Assembly: GCA_015680685.1 (NCBI GenBank)
Contig: MNCI01007629.1
Coordinates: 216,345-280,344, forward strand
Length of the DNA: 64,000 nt
Direction of reading: 5' to 3'
DNA from: Gnetum montanum
Taxonomy: Eukaryota > Streptophyta > Gnetopsida > Gnetales > Gnetaceae
The notes beneath the pieces were generated by a model, which ran no database searches, was not told the origin of the DNA, and saw only the letters and a list, made by a program, of their open reading frames with translations. A program made the position numbers and the translations under genes. This document shows, one piece after another, positions 11,641 to 23,200 of this stretch (positions are counted from its first letter, which is position 1; each line of letters opens with the position of its first letter).

Positions 11641-13744
11641 ATTGATCTTATTTTAATTTGGGTTATAGAGTTCAAAAATTCATTAATTTAGAAAAATCCC
11701 TATTTTGAAAAAAAAAACCTTAATTAAATAGTTTTTCTAGTGATTGAAAATAATTTTAACTTTCATGACTTGTCAATATCCTTAATTTATATTAAAAATA
11801 TCAAAATGATTAATTAGAGAGAAATTTTTATTTTATTGGTTTAAATTGGATCAAAATCATGTCATTCTACTTATTGTTTATAATACTTACCCTTAATTAA
11901 TCTTTTAGGCATTAGAAAAAATTCATATAGGATGCAAAATCATGCACAAATGCTTTCCTCCATGACTAATATGCTTTCCTTGGGAGCAAAATGATTCAAA
12001 AATGGATCAAATTGAATGTATGGTGAGGAAGATATGTGGCTTGGAAGGTTCTTCGATGAAAGAAAATTACATGAAATCCTCTTACATAAAATGATAGAAA
12101 TGAAAATCCCTAATAATCTCAGATATTTTTAGTTTTTATATGCATGATATCATTCATTAATGCAATATTGTATGAGATGTGATATTATATCTACGATATC
12201 ACCCTTAAAATTTTTAAATTTTTTTTTGAATTTTGATGGAAAAACTTGATAAATTGAGTAGCTTGGGAAGTGTTAAGATAATCCAAAAGGGTTCTTGGTC
12301 ATAGATAAGGCCTTTAATATGATATTTTGATGTCAAAAGGATATTAGGTAAGAAGTTCAAGTGAGGTAAATCATTTAAAGTTTAGGGAGTGATTAGATCA
12401 ACAATTGCTAAGTTTATGAATGAATATGAATATGTAGGGAAGTAATGATGATTGCCAAAGTATATAGTAGGTACAAGATAATGTGGGGTTAGATGTTAAG
12501 TATGAAACAAAAGAGTTATATAAGTGGATTCTCCCCAAAGAAGGCTCGTGCCCTTAATTCCCTTGTATAACCACACATACAAGTATCTATGGGAACTCAG
12601 GAAGTTAAATGTAAATCATACTTATTTTTCAAAACACACATGTTAGTATTGCCCTAATAAGAAATTGACACTATGATATACAAAATTATTAAATTATAAT
12701 TATATATTATAGCGAGGTGGAATGGTAGTAGCAGGGACTATAAAAAATAGGATATGAAGTGTCTTACCATATGCATAATGAATTCTATATGTAGTGCATG
12801 GTTAAAGTGATCATTATGCTATCCATCCAAGATTTAAACCAAGTCCACACCACTTACTAGTAACATCACATAGTATCATTCCAAAACTTACAATCATAAG
12901 ATGATTATAACTACAAGAAATATCACGACTTGATAATTAAGAACAAGGAAGAAATTTATTAATTAAGTAGTTTATTTGAAGAAGACTTGGTCATGTGATA
13001 GAGCAATGCCTTTAGGCATGGGTAACATGTCTTTTTAGTGGAATCCCTAGAAATTTTTATTATATGTATTTATTATTTAATCACTCTATCAATCTTACCA
13101 AAGGATTGCCTTTAGGCATGGGTAACATGTCTTTCCAATGATATGAAAATGTGTCACTTATTTTAGAACATGATTTCATTTTGCATTAGAACAAAAGTAA
13201 ATGATATAACTTGACAGTGTAATAAGACTCATAGAAGTAGCTTTAGAGAATCTACAAATCCCCTTGATGGCATACCATTTTCATTCCTACTTAGTTCTTC
13301 TTCTTTCCATCAAAGCATAATGATCACAAGTTTATTTTAGTTTTATTATGATGAGAATATCATTATGCTCATGGTAAGAACCTCTTATTATTGGAATTGA
13401 GTGGATGGATGATGTGGCCTTACTATATAAATAATTAGTGCTTTAATGATTTGATAACATAGAGTGAAATATTTATTGTTTCAACTATATCTTGCTTATT
13501 ACTTGATACCTTATTAGAAAGATTAACAAAAATATGTACATTAAGAATGGAAAAATTATATTAAAAATCAAAGATGTATAACAATAGGAAAATGTATAAA
13601 TAACTTGAAACATATTTAAAAATTAAAAAAATGAGAATAATTGTGAAAAGCTTAAATAATAATCAAGATATTAAAAAATCAAAAGAACTCCAAAAATTTA
13701 GAAAAATAGTAAGAAATTATAAAAAATGTAAAAGGATTGCATAG
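11641..13744 (-). other. Element E spacer between integrase and accessory ORF
   Basis: AT-rich, without readable coding. The 22-base word CCTTTAGGCATGGGTAACATGT appears twice (about 13010 and 13110), and its complement appears in the equivalent spacer of the plus-strand element at about 22145. This ties both spacers to one lineage. Confidence 0.5.
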
Positions 13745-14715
13745 TGATGAGCGTCAAAGTGTCACATCAATGAATCCCTGTTGGTGCAGCCTCGTCGATA
13801 GGCCCCCATCGATGGGGCCCTATTGATGTGAGGTTGCCTTGTTGACGGGGCCACATCAATGTAGCATTTGCTATGTCTACAGGGTCTCATTGATGTAGCC
13901 CTATAATAAAAACTATAAATACGAGCTCATAGTCATGTTTATGGGGATATCAAGTCATAGTAGTAGTAAAGCTCTTGCAGTTTTTCCATTTGAAAGTTAG
14001 AATATTTCTCTGAGTGCCCATAGCAAAAGTTAGAAACTATAGTGATCTTTTTTTAAGCATTATTGTACCTAAACCACACTAGTGTGTACATCAATAAAGA
14101 TGAGCCTTTTGATCAAACCTTGCAGCACTTAGAATATATTAATGATTTATTTATGCATTCATTATTTTCATTAAATATGCAATTAATTAAGCTATATTAA
14201 GCTAAATCAGACTTTAAGCGATTAGTTAATTATTTAAGCTAAATAGATTAAACACATAAGTACAATCACTTCGAGTGTAAACACATATTCACTTGGTAAT
14301 CCCAGTAGCATTATTGCTTGGTGTGCCCAATGGCATAGCTCTTGGTAACCCAGCTATGGATACGTGGATTCAGGATGTGTATAGAAAGTGGAACTGAATG
14401 CTTATGTTAGAACTAGTTAGAGACTTGTTAAGTAGTTAAATTAAATTAGTTATTAAATTACTTCATCTCTCTACTTTAAGAACCAAGGAATATAAAACAT
14501 AAAACAATAAAAATCATATGCCTTGATTACACTTAACCATACCTCCATACATCACAAGTGTAATTGGGAAGACAATGAATCACCATTAGGGCAAGGTTCA
14601 GTTCCTAGATGGCTAGTGTATTGGAAGACATAGAATCCATAGAATTTGACTAGTTCATGCATGAACACTTTGTGATTTATACGGTTGAGCATAGGGATAC
14701 CTTCATTGCTCATCA
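13745..14715 (+). repeat. 5' LTR of element P
   Basis: It starts TGATGAGCGTCAAAGTG and ends GCTCATCA. Compared with the 3' LTR it has about 80 extra bases near its start, made of repeated words around CATCAATG, CATCGATG and GGGCC, including the perfect 14-base palindrome CCCCATCGATGGGG at 13804-13817. A TATA box TATAAATA lies at 13914-13921. Confidence 0.9.
13914..13921 (+). promoter_or_regulatory. TATA box of element P 5' LTR
   Basis: TATAAATA preceded by AAAAC and followed by CGAGCTC. The same box is kept in the 3' LTR at 26215-26222. Confidence 0.65.
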
Positions 14716-14735
14716 TTGGTGCCATTGCTAGGGAT
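14716..14735 (+). other. Primer-binding site of element P
   Basis: Directly after the 5' LTR the sequence reads TTGGTGCCATTGCTAGGGAT. This is the common plant PBS TGGCGCCGTTGCCGGGGA with C-to-T and G-to-A changes. The tRNA is inferred by this resemblance only. Confidence 0.75.
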
Positions 14736-14837
14736 TCTTTTTGTTTGAAACATGTGCTATATAGGATTAGTCAACATCATTAACATCATTGGACAAACCC
14801 AAGGTCAACATCACTCTCATAGAAAATATAATTATAT

Positions 14838-17200
14838 ATGCACACTGATATTCTATTTGTTTGCAAAATGTATTTTTCTCTTAAGCATGACAATGTTAAA
14901 CAATTGATCACTCAACAGTGCAAGGTGGTATATACTCATCTAGATGACTATGTTCCTAATTTCACCTTCATCCTACATCAGGATGAACAATTGAGATGGT
15001 GTGACATGGAAGGCAACATTGTAATGCCTCCCGATTGATCTGTGCTTGTGATGCTACTTCAAACTCTTATGAAGTTAGGCATCCACAATCTTCAAGAGGA
15101 GTACGTTGTGCATGATTACAACTACTAGGACTACTGTCCCACTAAAACACAATGCTAAAGAGATTAATACCAAGAGAAGCAACATGAGTTGGTGAAGGGA
15201 AAATGGTTCATTAATCCCTTGTTCTTGCTAAACCAAGATGACAATGAGGATCCTTTCTCTAGGGGATTTTAGCATGAAAATTCTCTATCCCTTGTTACTA
15301 GTGATGGGGGTGTGAACCTAAATCTACATTCCATTATTAACAAACTAGGTTCAAGAAAATATGGCAATCAAGGTAGGGGCTTAGGCAAGCATCAAGATGA
15401 TAAGAAACCTAATGAACATGGCCATGAAAACCAAATGGAAGTTGGTGGATACCATGGTAGTGTCAATCCTCCTCCCTCTTCATCCTCTTCATTTACATCT
15501 TCTTCTTCCTCTTCTTCTAGTTCTAAAAAAACATCGTAGAAGGAACAATCATGATGGATGTGAGTAGCAAAACAATAATACTAACCACCATGCCCACAAT
15601 AATCGAAGGGGTAACAAAGGACATCATTAGAGACAACAAACTAATGCTAATGATGAGCCTTTACTAGAAACTTAAAGCATGCTTAACATTGTAGATGTAG
15701 TTAAGATCCCAACTAAGCATGTGAAAGATAGTTAGATCAAGTGCTTAGACATGAAAAATATTCCAAGATTTGAGGGGGGATATAACTCTAATTTACAAAA
15801 CCATCTACAAGCCTTTCATGATGCCTATGCCTTACAAAACATAGAGAACGACTAGCACAAATTGAAGCTATTCCCCAGGATACTCATCAAAGAGGCAAAA
15901 AGCTAGTACTGGTCCTTGGAACTAGAATTTATTTTCTAATGGAGTATAATGCTTAAGATATTCAATGATAAATACCAGACGTACTCCAGAGTGCCCAATC
16001 TAAGAAGGCAAATCCAAAGCTGGAAACATGGAACACATGAACCCTTGGATACCACAATGGATAGATATTATTTCTCTCTTACATTGATGTCTTGGCCATG
16101 GTTATTCTTAGAGGGAACAACTATACCACATTATAGATGGGCTCAGAGTAGAAACTAGAAGAACTCTTGGGGTTTATGCTTAGGGGTGATTGTCTGAACT
16201 AAGAGCTCATTAGATACAAAGGCTAATAGAGCAGGTAGTAAAAGAAGAAGGTGAATTACAAAAAAGAAAAAGTGCAGAAGAATATAATAGGGATCCTTCC
16301 ATTAGAAAAAGGAAGGTCTAATTCTATGACAAGGAGGAGTCACCACTCGATGAGGTGGTAAACAAGAAAACCTTGCTGATCCAAAAATTTGTTTATGATA
16401 TTTTGGTAAAGGTTGATAAAATAGGGACTCTTTGGATGAAAAAAATTTAAACTTCTATGAAGATTGCTGAAGAATCCAAAGAGTAAAATAGTAATTGTAA
16501 CGATAGGAGGTAGAAAGAAGCTGAATGTACCTATTAAAGAGGTAAGGGAAAAGCTGCTATAGTAAAAGAACTTATGGAGCTAGACTCTAATAATGATGGT
16601 AGATGTGACATCTGCCAATATGAACATCCTAAGGGATGTTGATCCATTATGTCACACTTACAAGAGTCTTGGGTATATGTTTTAAATCCATGACTAGCAA
16701 GAAGGAAAGCACCTAGAAGGTTGCCTTATCCTTAGGGTAATCCAAGGCAATTTCACTAGTAATAAAAAGCTTACTATCCAAGTGGAGCTTTGTCACAACT
16801 AAAAGAGCAATACTAGCAATGGTAGCAGTCATAATCATGGGGAATGCCATCACTAAGACAGCAGTACCCTTATAGGCAATCAGATCCATATGAATACTAT
16901 GTTTAGCAACCTATTTCTCCATGAAGTTCTACTATTCATGCCTCGTTCTAACATCACTCTTACCCTCCAAAGTACCATCAAACTCATTCACCATCTACTT
17001 AAGGGAAGCATCCATATCCATACCACCCTCCACATCTGTCTACACACATTCCTTTGCTCTCAACCTAGTTACCTCCTACTCTATCCATGCAAGGAAAAAT
17101 TCCCCCATAGCCACAATAATGAAATGCTACAAGGGCTGTAAATTTACAACTAGCCTTCTAGCTGAGTGGTTCAGACAATCAATCCAAGAAATGGCCATTT
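14838..17200 (+). pseudogene. gag of element P (Athila-like)
   Basis: The N-terminal part (14838-15540) is mostly one frame and ends in a long serine run. The capsid-like core lies at about 15720-16170: PRFEGGYNSNLQNHLQAFHDA, KLKLFP, SLELEF, MLKIFNDKYQTYSRV. It matches the gag of element E at 37.0-37.2 kb (KLKLFSITL, SWYRSLELESI, MLELFNDKYQNYLRV). A Cys/His cluster (CDICQYEHPKGC) lies near 16610. A Gln/Pro/Tyr-rich tail around 16.86 kb (QQYPYRQSDPYEYYV) matches QQYPCQQQNPYGYYV in element E. Many stops and frame changes are present. Gag would form the particle shell. Confidence 0.75.
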
Positions 17201-17326
17201 TTTTGACCCAAAAATCCTCCCAAACTGTCACAACCTAATGTTGTTGGTCGCCTTGTATCTCTAGCACCCTCATCCTCTACATCAAACAAATTTAAGAGCC
17301 CTTCAAACCAAATGCTACCTCAAATC

Positions 17327-17431
17327 CACATTGTGATGTTAACTCATGTTATCTTTGATTGGATCAAGGTTGGAAACNGATCCACATTGTGATGTTAACT
17401 CATGCTATCTTTGATTGGATCAAGGTTGGCA
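17327..17431 (+). repeat. 54-bp direct duplication around a single N
   Basis: TCCACATTGTGATGTTAACT and the following 30 bases occur twice, on either side of the N at 17378, with only two or three differences. It lies just before the protease region and is most simply an unmerged overlap of two contig ends. Confidence 0.8.
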
Positions 17432-18060
17432 ACCTTTTCATGAAAATATTTGACCCAAAAATTCCTATTATTTACTTATAGATTATTAGACATATGCCAT
17501 GAAAGGCTCTTCTTGATTCTGGTTTCAATGTCAATCTCATCTCTTATGATACATAAAAGGCTTGGAACCTACCACCTCTTAAGAAGAGAAATACCCATTT
17601 GGAATTGGTAGGCCAGTTAATGATTATCCCTTTGGGGTTAGTGGAGGATATCATAACCATAGTTTGTGGATAGTCCTATCCTTTTGATTTTCTAGTGATG
17701 AAGGTTGAAAACTACAAAGGCAACTTCCCTATCACTATGAGATGTGCATGGTTGAGCATTATTGGTGCATGAATGAGCATTAGGGACCTCTCCTTGGAAA
17801 TCTCCATGGAAAATAAATTTGGATGGCTTGAGAAGAAGTGAGTTCCATGCATCATGTATAGCGATAATAAGTGCAATTATGTGTAGAAAATTTGGTCCAT
17901 TAAAAGTACATTCCATAAAGCATGTAATCAATGTGCACATAAAATTGATATTCAAAGGTGCCTATATGCAATAGCCACAAACCAAGAGGGTATCCAATGG
18001 CTAACAGTTAACTCTAATAGCAGCACATTATGCATGGAATCCTCTAAGAGCCTAGCATGT
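17380..18060 (+). pseudogene. Aspartic protease region of element P
   Basis: KALLDSGFNVNLIS at about 17498-17540 is the protease active-site block (LDSG, with Asp-Ser-Gly intact). LELVGQLMIIPLGLVEDI and SYPFDFLVMKVENY follow, as in Athila proteases. Stops at several codons, mostly where Gln or Trp would be expected, show loss of function. The product would cut the Gag-Pol polyprotein. Confidence 0.7.
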
Positions 18061-18369
18061 GCTTAGGTATGAATGAACTTAAGCAAGTTCATCACCAACT
18101 CTTTGATGATGAAGCTAACGATACTTTTTGGGAAGAGTTGAAAATCCATGATAATTTTAAGCAAGAGCCCTAGAGTTAAAAACTCTACTAGTCAACATGG
18201 AGCATGCATTTATAAAAAATTAGTAAGCTAGTCATAGTCAATGCAAATCTTATTCCCAAACAAAAATACAAGTTGTTGGGGGTGATAAAAAAATGGACAA
18301 TAATATTTGCTTGGCCATATTCTAAACTAACTAGAATTGATCTAAGGATATGCCAACATCGTCTATACA

Positions 18370-19650
18370 CTAACCTAGCCATGAAGCTAAGAAGGTAGTT
18401 GTAGAGGTGATTGAACCCCAAGTTGAAGTAGATCATCAAGGAGGAAATAAAATAACTCCTCAAGACAGGGTTCATCTATCCCATTGCAGATAGTGAGTGG
18501 GTTATCCCACTTGTAATTGTGCTAAAGAAATGTGGTAAGTCGCAGGTCTGCATCAATGTTAGGCTATTGAATATGGCAACATTTAAAGATCATTTTCTAT
18601 TGCCATTTATGGACCAAGCATTGGACACTATATTTGGACATTACTATTATAGCATCTTGGATGGTTATAATGGCTATAACTAAATCTAGATTGTGCTATA
18701 AGATCAACCAAAAATAACATTCATAAGTCCCTAAGAGATTTTTACATATTGCAAGATTCCATTCGGTCTTTGTAATTCCCCTGTAACATTTCAATACTTG
18801 ATCCTTAATATTTTTCAATTGAAGATTGGTAGCGGGGTAGAAGTATTTATGGATGACTTCTCTACCTATGGGGCTACATTTGAGCAAGCCCTGGACCACC
18901 TTGATCAAGTACTAAAAAGATGTGTCCAAAATAATCTTAGGCTTAACTAGTAGAAAAGTCATTTAATGGTCTAGGAAGGCATAGTTCTAGGGCACAAAAT
19001 TACTTAGGTAGGGATTGAAGTAGACTTAGAAAAGATAAGGGTCATCCAAGAAATTACATATTAACAAGAGACAATCAAACATGTCTGATCATTCCTTGAA
19101 CACACTAGCTACTACCTATGATTCAAAGAGAATTTCTCTAAGATCGCAAAGTTGTTGGTTGAGCTTACAAAGAAAGATGCTCCATTCATCTGGACCAAGG
19201 AGTGTGAACATGCATTCCAACAACTACAGGATAAACTCATAGAAAATCCAATTCTACAAGCACCAGATTGGTCTAGACCATTTCACATAATGAAAAATGC
19301 ATCTAATTATGCCTTGGGAGCAATGCTTATGTAGTTGGATGATAAGAAATGTGCATATTACATCCACTGTGTAAGCTAAAGCATTATGGGTGCATAGTTA
19401 AATTACATCATAATTAAGAAAGAAGTAATGGTAGTGGTGTGTGCTCTTAAAAATTTCAGGCACTATGTGCTTGGCTATAAGATGTTTGTGCACACATATC
19501 ACAATGCCATCTACTTTCTAATGAACAAGCTAATGGTGAGCCCCCATATCATATGGTGGCTAGTGATCTTACAAGAATTTAATTTCACAATAGTAGATTG
19601 AAGGGGGACTGAGAATGTGGTCTCTAATCATCTCTCTTAGTTAAGATGGG
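18370..19650 (+). pseudogene. Reverse transcriptase and RNase H of element P
   Basis: RT blocks in order: ADSEWVIPLVIVLKK, SILDGYNGYN, KIPFGLCNSPVTFQ, the catalytic box VFMDDFS (18842-18862), QVLKRCVQNNLRLN, GIVLGHKI, GIEVDLEKI, SFLEHTSYY. RNase H follows: FHIMKNASNYALGAML, where the usual catalytic Asp of the C-DAS block is Asn, then YIIIKKEVMVVVCALKNFRHYVLGYK and ENVVSNHLS. At least a dozen in-frame stops are present. It lies directly before integrase, as expected for a gypsy pol. Confidence 0.85.
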
Positions 19651-20242
19651 ATAACAAAGAGGAGGAGAGCCTGCTCTTTGATCAATCTCTAGATGAACTC
19701 CTCTTTACAAGAGTAATAAATGAGAAATGCCCACCGAACCAAAATGGTATGATAGCATTCTCACTTACCTTCTTACTTAGGAGATGCCACAAGATTTGGA
19801 CTTTAAGAAGAAACAAAAATTTCTTCATTAGGCTAAGTACTTCATGGAAATTAATGGACATCTTTACAAGGTGTGTGCCAATGGCTTGGTTTGTTGGTGT
19901 GTCCTTGATGCAGACTAATTACACATTGTTGAGGATCATCTCTCTCAGTTAAGATGGGATAATAAAGAGGAGGAGAGTTCACTCTTTTATCAATCTTCAG
20001 ATGAACTTCTCTTTACAAGAGTAATAAATGACCAAGTGCCCACTGAACCAAAATGGTATGATAGCATCCTCACTTACCTTCTCACTTAGGAGATGCCACA
20101 AGATCTAGAATTTAGGAAGAAACAACAGTTTCTCCATTAGGCTAAGTACTTCATGGAAATTAATGGACATATTTACAAGGTGTGTGCCAATGGCTTAGTT
20201 CATTGATGTGTCTTTGATGCAGACTAATTACACATTCTTGAG
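19627..20242 (+). repeat. Tandem duplication of about 308 bp in pol
   Basis: The stretch beginning ATCATCTCTCTTAGTTAAGATGGG at 19627 repeats from 19935 (ATCATCTCTCTCAGTTAAG), and the two copies stay alignable for about 300 bases. The unit covers the RNase H-integrase linker (SLDELLFTRVI, MPQDL-like, GHIYKVCAN-like residues). The copies differ by scattered substitutions, so the duplication is old. A mis-assembly is less likely because no N separates them. Confidence 0.85.
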
Positions 20243-21330
20243 GATGCTCATGAAAGCTCCTATGGAGCCCACTATGCTAGGACATGCGTGACCATAAAAA
20301 TCCTGATGCTAGGATACTATTGGCCTACAATCTTTAGGAATGCCCACTAATTTATCTGACCTTGAGGGTGCTATCAATGAGATGGTGGGATGACCACTCA
20401 AATGAGGGGTCCTCAACAATGGATTCAACCACTAGAGCCCTTTGACATATGGGGCATAGACTTCATGGGTCCCATCACACCCATGTTTAATGGAAAGGCA
20501 TATATCGTTGTAGTAGTTAACTACTGCACTAAATGGGTAGAAGTAGCAGCCGTCACTAACTATACATCATCCACTACTACTAAATTTGTACAACAAAATG
20601 TTGTAAATAGGTTCGGGATGCCACATGCACTGATTTCAAACAATGGAGCTCATTTTATAGGTGCCACTTTTTGAAAATTTATGCAATGCTTAGGGGTAAA
20701 ACATAAATTAACACCTTATTACCCCCAAGCCAATATTCAAGCAAAGGTAACTAACAGGGAGATTACAAAGATTCTAATAATAACTATTAGCAAATATAGG
20801 AAATATTGGAGCACAAAACTCAACGATGCCTTTTGGGCCTACTAGTCAACATGAAAACTCCTTATTGGCTACTCTCCCTATGGGCTAGTCTATGGAAAAC
20901 TTCCAATGTTTCTAATTCAATCCAAGCTTTGTACACTCTCAATAGCCTATGATCTGAATATTGACCTAAGTCTAGCACAAAAAGAAAAATTGATCAACCT
21001 AAATGTGCTATATGAAAATTGATTAGTGGCCCTATCTTCGAATGAAGTGCACAAAGCATTCAACAAGCTACATCATGACCTTAGAATATGGAATGTAAAA
21101 TTTCAACCTAGAGATAAGGTTCTCTACTAGAACCCCACACAGATACCCCAAAAAAAAGTTTCAAACATTATGGAAGGGACCTTATATAATTGACAAAACC
21201 TTTCCCTCTAGGACCATGTTAATCTACAAACCTGAGAACCAAAATAAAAAGGAACTGGTCAACATCCAATAATTAAAGCCTTTCCATGAGTCCAAGAAAG
21301 CCAATGCAACAAATACCTCAATGGATGGAC
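20240..21330 (+). pseudogene. Integrase of element P
   Basis: The zinc-binding region lies around 20.25-20.4 kb (AHESSYGAHYART-like), followed by the core: FDIWGIDFMGPITPMFNGKA, YCTKWVEVAAV, FGMPHALISNNGAHF, YPQANIQAKVTNREITKI, then SPYGLVYGK and a C-terminal part near 21.1 kb. Of the D,D,E triad the first Asp (IDFMG) is kept, the second is Asn (SNNG for SDNG) and the Glu is Lys (QAKVTN for QAEVTN). The gene is therefore dead at the catalytic level, in addition to its stops. Confidence 0.85.
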
Positions 21331-23200
21331 AACCACACCTAATTTTTTGGATCTCCTCCTTTCAACTTAGTTATGGGGGAGATGACCATCCATGCTAATA
21401 ATCCATATGGATCTTCAATTTTTCTATTTTTTGTATTTCATGTTTTTGATTTTGTAAGTTATTTATTTTACAACTTTTTGACGTTAAAATTTTTTCCTAT
21501 TTTTACATCATTTTTTGTTTTACACCATTGTTAGTATGTTTAAATATTTCTTGAATATTTAACACTTTCTTATATATTTTACTTTGTTTTGTTTAAGTGT
21601 GATTTTCAGATTTTTGCTAATAAATGTGTTTTGTGCCAATAGGACACAATGGTGCTATAGCTGCTACGAATGGTGGTTTGTGCTTAATGTTTTGTTTGCT
21701 AATGTATAGTTTCTATTTTTAAATTTTTGTATCGATGGCTAAGTCATGGTTTCTTTTTCATGGAATAGGAAATGAGTCCACAACATCCACCCATTCACAA
21801 ACTCTATGGTTTTCCTTGTTTTAGAAGTTTATGATCCCTTTCATTAAATAAACTTTTAATACATTACTGACCTTGGAAATTTATGGACTTGGAAAGGATT
21901 CAAAGGTTTGTATATGGTGTGACTTCAAGGGAACTCAATACTCTTTGTACTCTTCTACTTACTTAAGTGCTTGAGTGTTTCCATAATCTTCTTGCCATTT
22001 CATGATGATCAATAACAAGAAGTCAAATAAAGTCTTTGCATGGTGTGGTTCCCATCCAAAGAAAAAAAACATTATGAGAATTCAAAGCACACCCCTTAGA
22101 AAACTAAACGGGCTACAAGCACTAGTTATGGGACTAGAAAAACATGTTACCCATGCCTAAAGGTCCCCTCTAACTAAGGCCCTATCTCACTTCCTACTTC
22201 GTTTTTCTTCTCTTTATGGAATGGTGGTTGTTCAATGGGTGCACTCTTGTGTCTTAAGGGGGTGGATTGGTCTTGGAGTGGTGATGTGAAGTCACTAAAA
22301 GAAGTTGGTTTTGGTCTGGACTAAGGATGGATCTTCTCAAGTCATTTTTAAACATAAAACTTTACAAGGAACTTCTTATGACCTTAATTTAGAATTCCAT
22401 TCCACCTTCTCCATCATCCATCTATGCTAACCATAATTCACCTCATTCCTAGTATCCATGTTCTTAATTTGGTGTCTTGGTCTAACGTACTTAAATTCTT
22501 AGATAGAATCTTTTGAGTTTTGATCCTTAACTTCCACCAACCATTAATCGCCTATGGGGCCCATAGACTCCTTAGGTTGAGATTATGTAAAGGAAAACAA
22601 GGTATGTGCCTACTATGGGGTGCATCCACTTGCATATCCCTCAGTTGGGTTTGTTAAGCACATTATCCTTAGGCATTCTTGTAGTCAGAATCTTTCATAC
22701 ATCCATCTTCTACATCAAGCCATGTGCTCCTTTACATATTCTATTTAATAAACACATTCTTCATCAAATTTTTCAATTTTTNTTATTAGAGTCTAAAACC
22801 TTCTAGAACACATAACTTCCTAATTGTTTATCCAAATCACTCTGTTCTTTGACCCTACAGCTACTAGAGGTAAGCTCTTTGTCATGGGGGCCAAAAATGT
22901 GCCATTTTCAATGAAAAAGTTTTCACCGTTTTTCTAACTCCCACAAAGGTTTAACTAAGAAATCAACAATTAAACACCAAATTACAAGAGTTAAACATTT
23001 CCAATAAGCTCCAGTGACATTTACAATAAACATTAATAAATAATTAATAAAATGATCAATCTACCATGGTCTAACCTTAGCCAAAGTGTAACTAACTAAG
23101 GAGAGAAGGTATTCAAAAATTTAAAGTTACACATTATATCCACTAATCCATAGATGTGTTGTGACCGTAGATAGGTCCTCTTAGGGAAGAGGCTGAGGTG
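21331..23200 (+). other. Spacer between integrase and accessory ORF in element P
   Basis: AT-rich and without recognisable coding. It contains one N at 22782 and the word ACATGTTACCCATGCCTAAAGG at about 22143, shared with the spacer of element E. In other Athila-type elements this zone carries an env-like frame or an intron; neither could be shown here. Confidence 0.45.
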
